Source of the DNA: Oscarella lobularis
Taxonomy: Eukaryota > Porifera > Homoscleromorpha > Homosclerophorida > Oscarellidae
Direction of reading: 5' to 3'
NCBI RefSeq assembly: GCF_947507565.1
Contig: NC_089181.1
Coordinates: 3,171,614-3,235,613, forward strand
DNA: 64,000 nt
Below are positions 63,019 to 64,000 of the stretch, piece after piece. Made by a program: the position numbers and the translations under genes. The number at the start of each line of letters is the position of its first letter. Positions within the stretch are counted from its first letter, which is position 1. The notes below the pieces were generated by a model that saw nothing but the letters and a program-made list of their open reading frames with translations, was not told where the DNA came from and searched no databases.

Positions 63019-64000
63019 TAAACTATTGGCAGTATTCCAACAATGTTGTAAAACGCTACAAGATACTTGCTTTAAGATTGATATAGGGAAATAGTGGGAG
63101 TGGCACTTACACTGTAAATAGTAAAGACACAAGCACGACTCCTGACATGAAGAAAAAGCAGAAGCCGTGCGGATTAAGCAGGGACCTCGTAGCCGGGTAC
63201 AAATTATTATAGATGACTGTGGCAAGTAGTCCACAGGCCGCCTCCACGCACGCAACTCCCGAAAACAGAGCTCCTAGGGGAGAGTAAAGATACCAAAGCC
63301 CCTGATGCATATTTTAGTTTACCTTGATTATCTTTCCCGACCATTTGAGACATTAGAGATCGTAGACAAGGTACTACGAGTCCTCTTAGCATAGTCACTA
63401 TGGGAACTGCGGGAAATACGGTAACAGGTTATTTGATGACGTAGATGCGAGACTTGTCACTTTACCTAGGTACATCATCATCCACGTGTGACTAGAGAAG
63501 CCTAAGACAATGAGCCCGCTTGCTCCGGATATCAAGCCAGCGTAGATGATCGGGAAATCTTCCACGTGAAAATGACGCTTCGCGACGGGCAATATTACTA
63601 GTGCTGCCACGCCGTACATTGCCAGTTTGAAGGCGAAGAAGTATCCCAACGTATCCGATGCCCAGCACAGCGGAAAATCGTACGCAAACAGAACGATGAC
63701 GTCAATCATTCCGGCAAAATTAATCGATAGAAGAGCGAAGATCGTCACGCCAAGGATAAGTGGATAGAAGAGTCGGCTTCGATCTTTATCCCAAAAGAGA
63801 CGAGCAGATGTGATGAGACTGTCGCAAGAACAGAAAAGACTTCTACATAATGACGTCGTTTCTCGCTCCGTTCGAGTTTCCGGCAAATAGAGGATCGTGT
63901 AGAGAACGATGAATATTCCGGCGGCGACTATGCACCAGAAAGCCGGAGCGTAATTGCCGGATTTGATCCATAGACCGCCGATTAGATTTCCCATGCAGCC
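63019..64000 (-). CDS. SLC46-type major facilitator transporter (5' end outside window)
   Basis: Polytopic membrane protein; only the second half is in the window. The first visible exon has MGNLIGGLWIKSGNYAPAFW, IVAAGIFIVLYTILYLPETR, a cytoplasmic loop, then helices FYPLILGVTIFALLSINFAG, FPLCWASDTLGYFFAF and IIYAGLISGASGLIVLGFSS. Later exons give VPIVTMLRGLVVPCLRSLMS, QMVGKDNQ, ALFSGVACVEAACGLLATVI, YNNLYPATRSLLNPHGFCFF and FMSGVVLVSLLF. The pattern GN-GG-x-x-x-x-G, LRS-x-x-S-x-x-V and the Y-x-x-T region match SLC46 (proton-coupled folate and related transporters). The C-terminal exon (63019-63054) is tentative. Confidence 0.75.

Overview
The window is nuclear DNA of a compact animal genome. 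It holds about 35 gene loci in 64 kb. Most introns are only about 45-90 bases, neighbouring genes often share promoters less than 100 bases long, and metazoan-type proteins are spliced from small exons (a MARK/Par-1 kinase with UBA and KA1 domains, XRCC3, DRC7, AK7, WDR27, TOMM22, PP1). Gene content and compactness would fit a sponge, perhaps a homoscleromorph such as Oscarella or Corticium, but that is inference; the sequence only shows an animal-like or holozoan genome.

Layout. 0-10.4 kb: conserved single-copy genes (MARK kinase, partial; XRCC3; EIF5 with an antisense tRNA-Leu in an intron; a small PH-domain protein; adenylate kinase 7). 10.4-16.6 kb: a segmental duplication of AK7 3' end + small membrane protein + Rab1, giving three Rab1-like genes of decreasing conservation, with a coiled-coil TKL-type kinase gene at the junction. 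16.9-23.3 kb: three tandem cathepsin F-like proteases with N-terminal cystatin domains, one spacer split by a short inverted-repeat transposon with a 9-bp target duplication. 23.3-25.1 kb: gene relics and unexplained sequence. 25.3-28.3 kb: two ADP-ribosyl cyclase (CD38-type) genes. 28.5-30.0 kb: a mucin-like membrane protein and a tiny mitochondrial ATP-synthase-associated protein.

30.0-45.4 kb is the most novel part: a tandem array of at least six long genes plus relics. They encode multidomain proteins ending in an LRAT/PLAAT-like papain-fold domain (NCED motif) and a separate Gly/Ala-rich hydrophobic tail. Four copies (type A and A') keep the His-His-Cys triad. Two nearly identical copies (type B) have lost the first His and carry Ser in place of Cys, so they look like dedicated pseudoenzymes. 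The array is full of duplication scars, including a copied piece of the neighbouring SNRPD2 gene.

45.5-64 kb: dense conserved genes (SNRPD2, FKBP2, an orphan Trp-rich protein, a saposin-like MSAP protein, two 2-hydroxyacid dehydrogenases, DRC7, a secreted EGF/WAP protein, FCF1, WDR27, a katanin p80-like protein, TOMM22, PP1 and a partial SLC46-type transporter). Several loci are ciliary by family (AK7, DRC7, probably the katanin-like gene). Six introns start with GC instead of GT, an unusually visible feature for one window. Intron positions below were read by eye from splice signals and protein conservation, so exact exon edges should be taken as close estimates.
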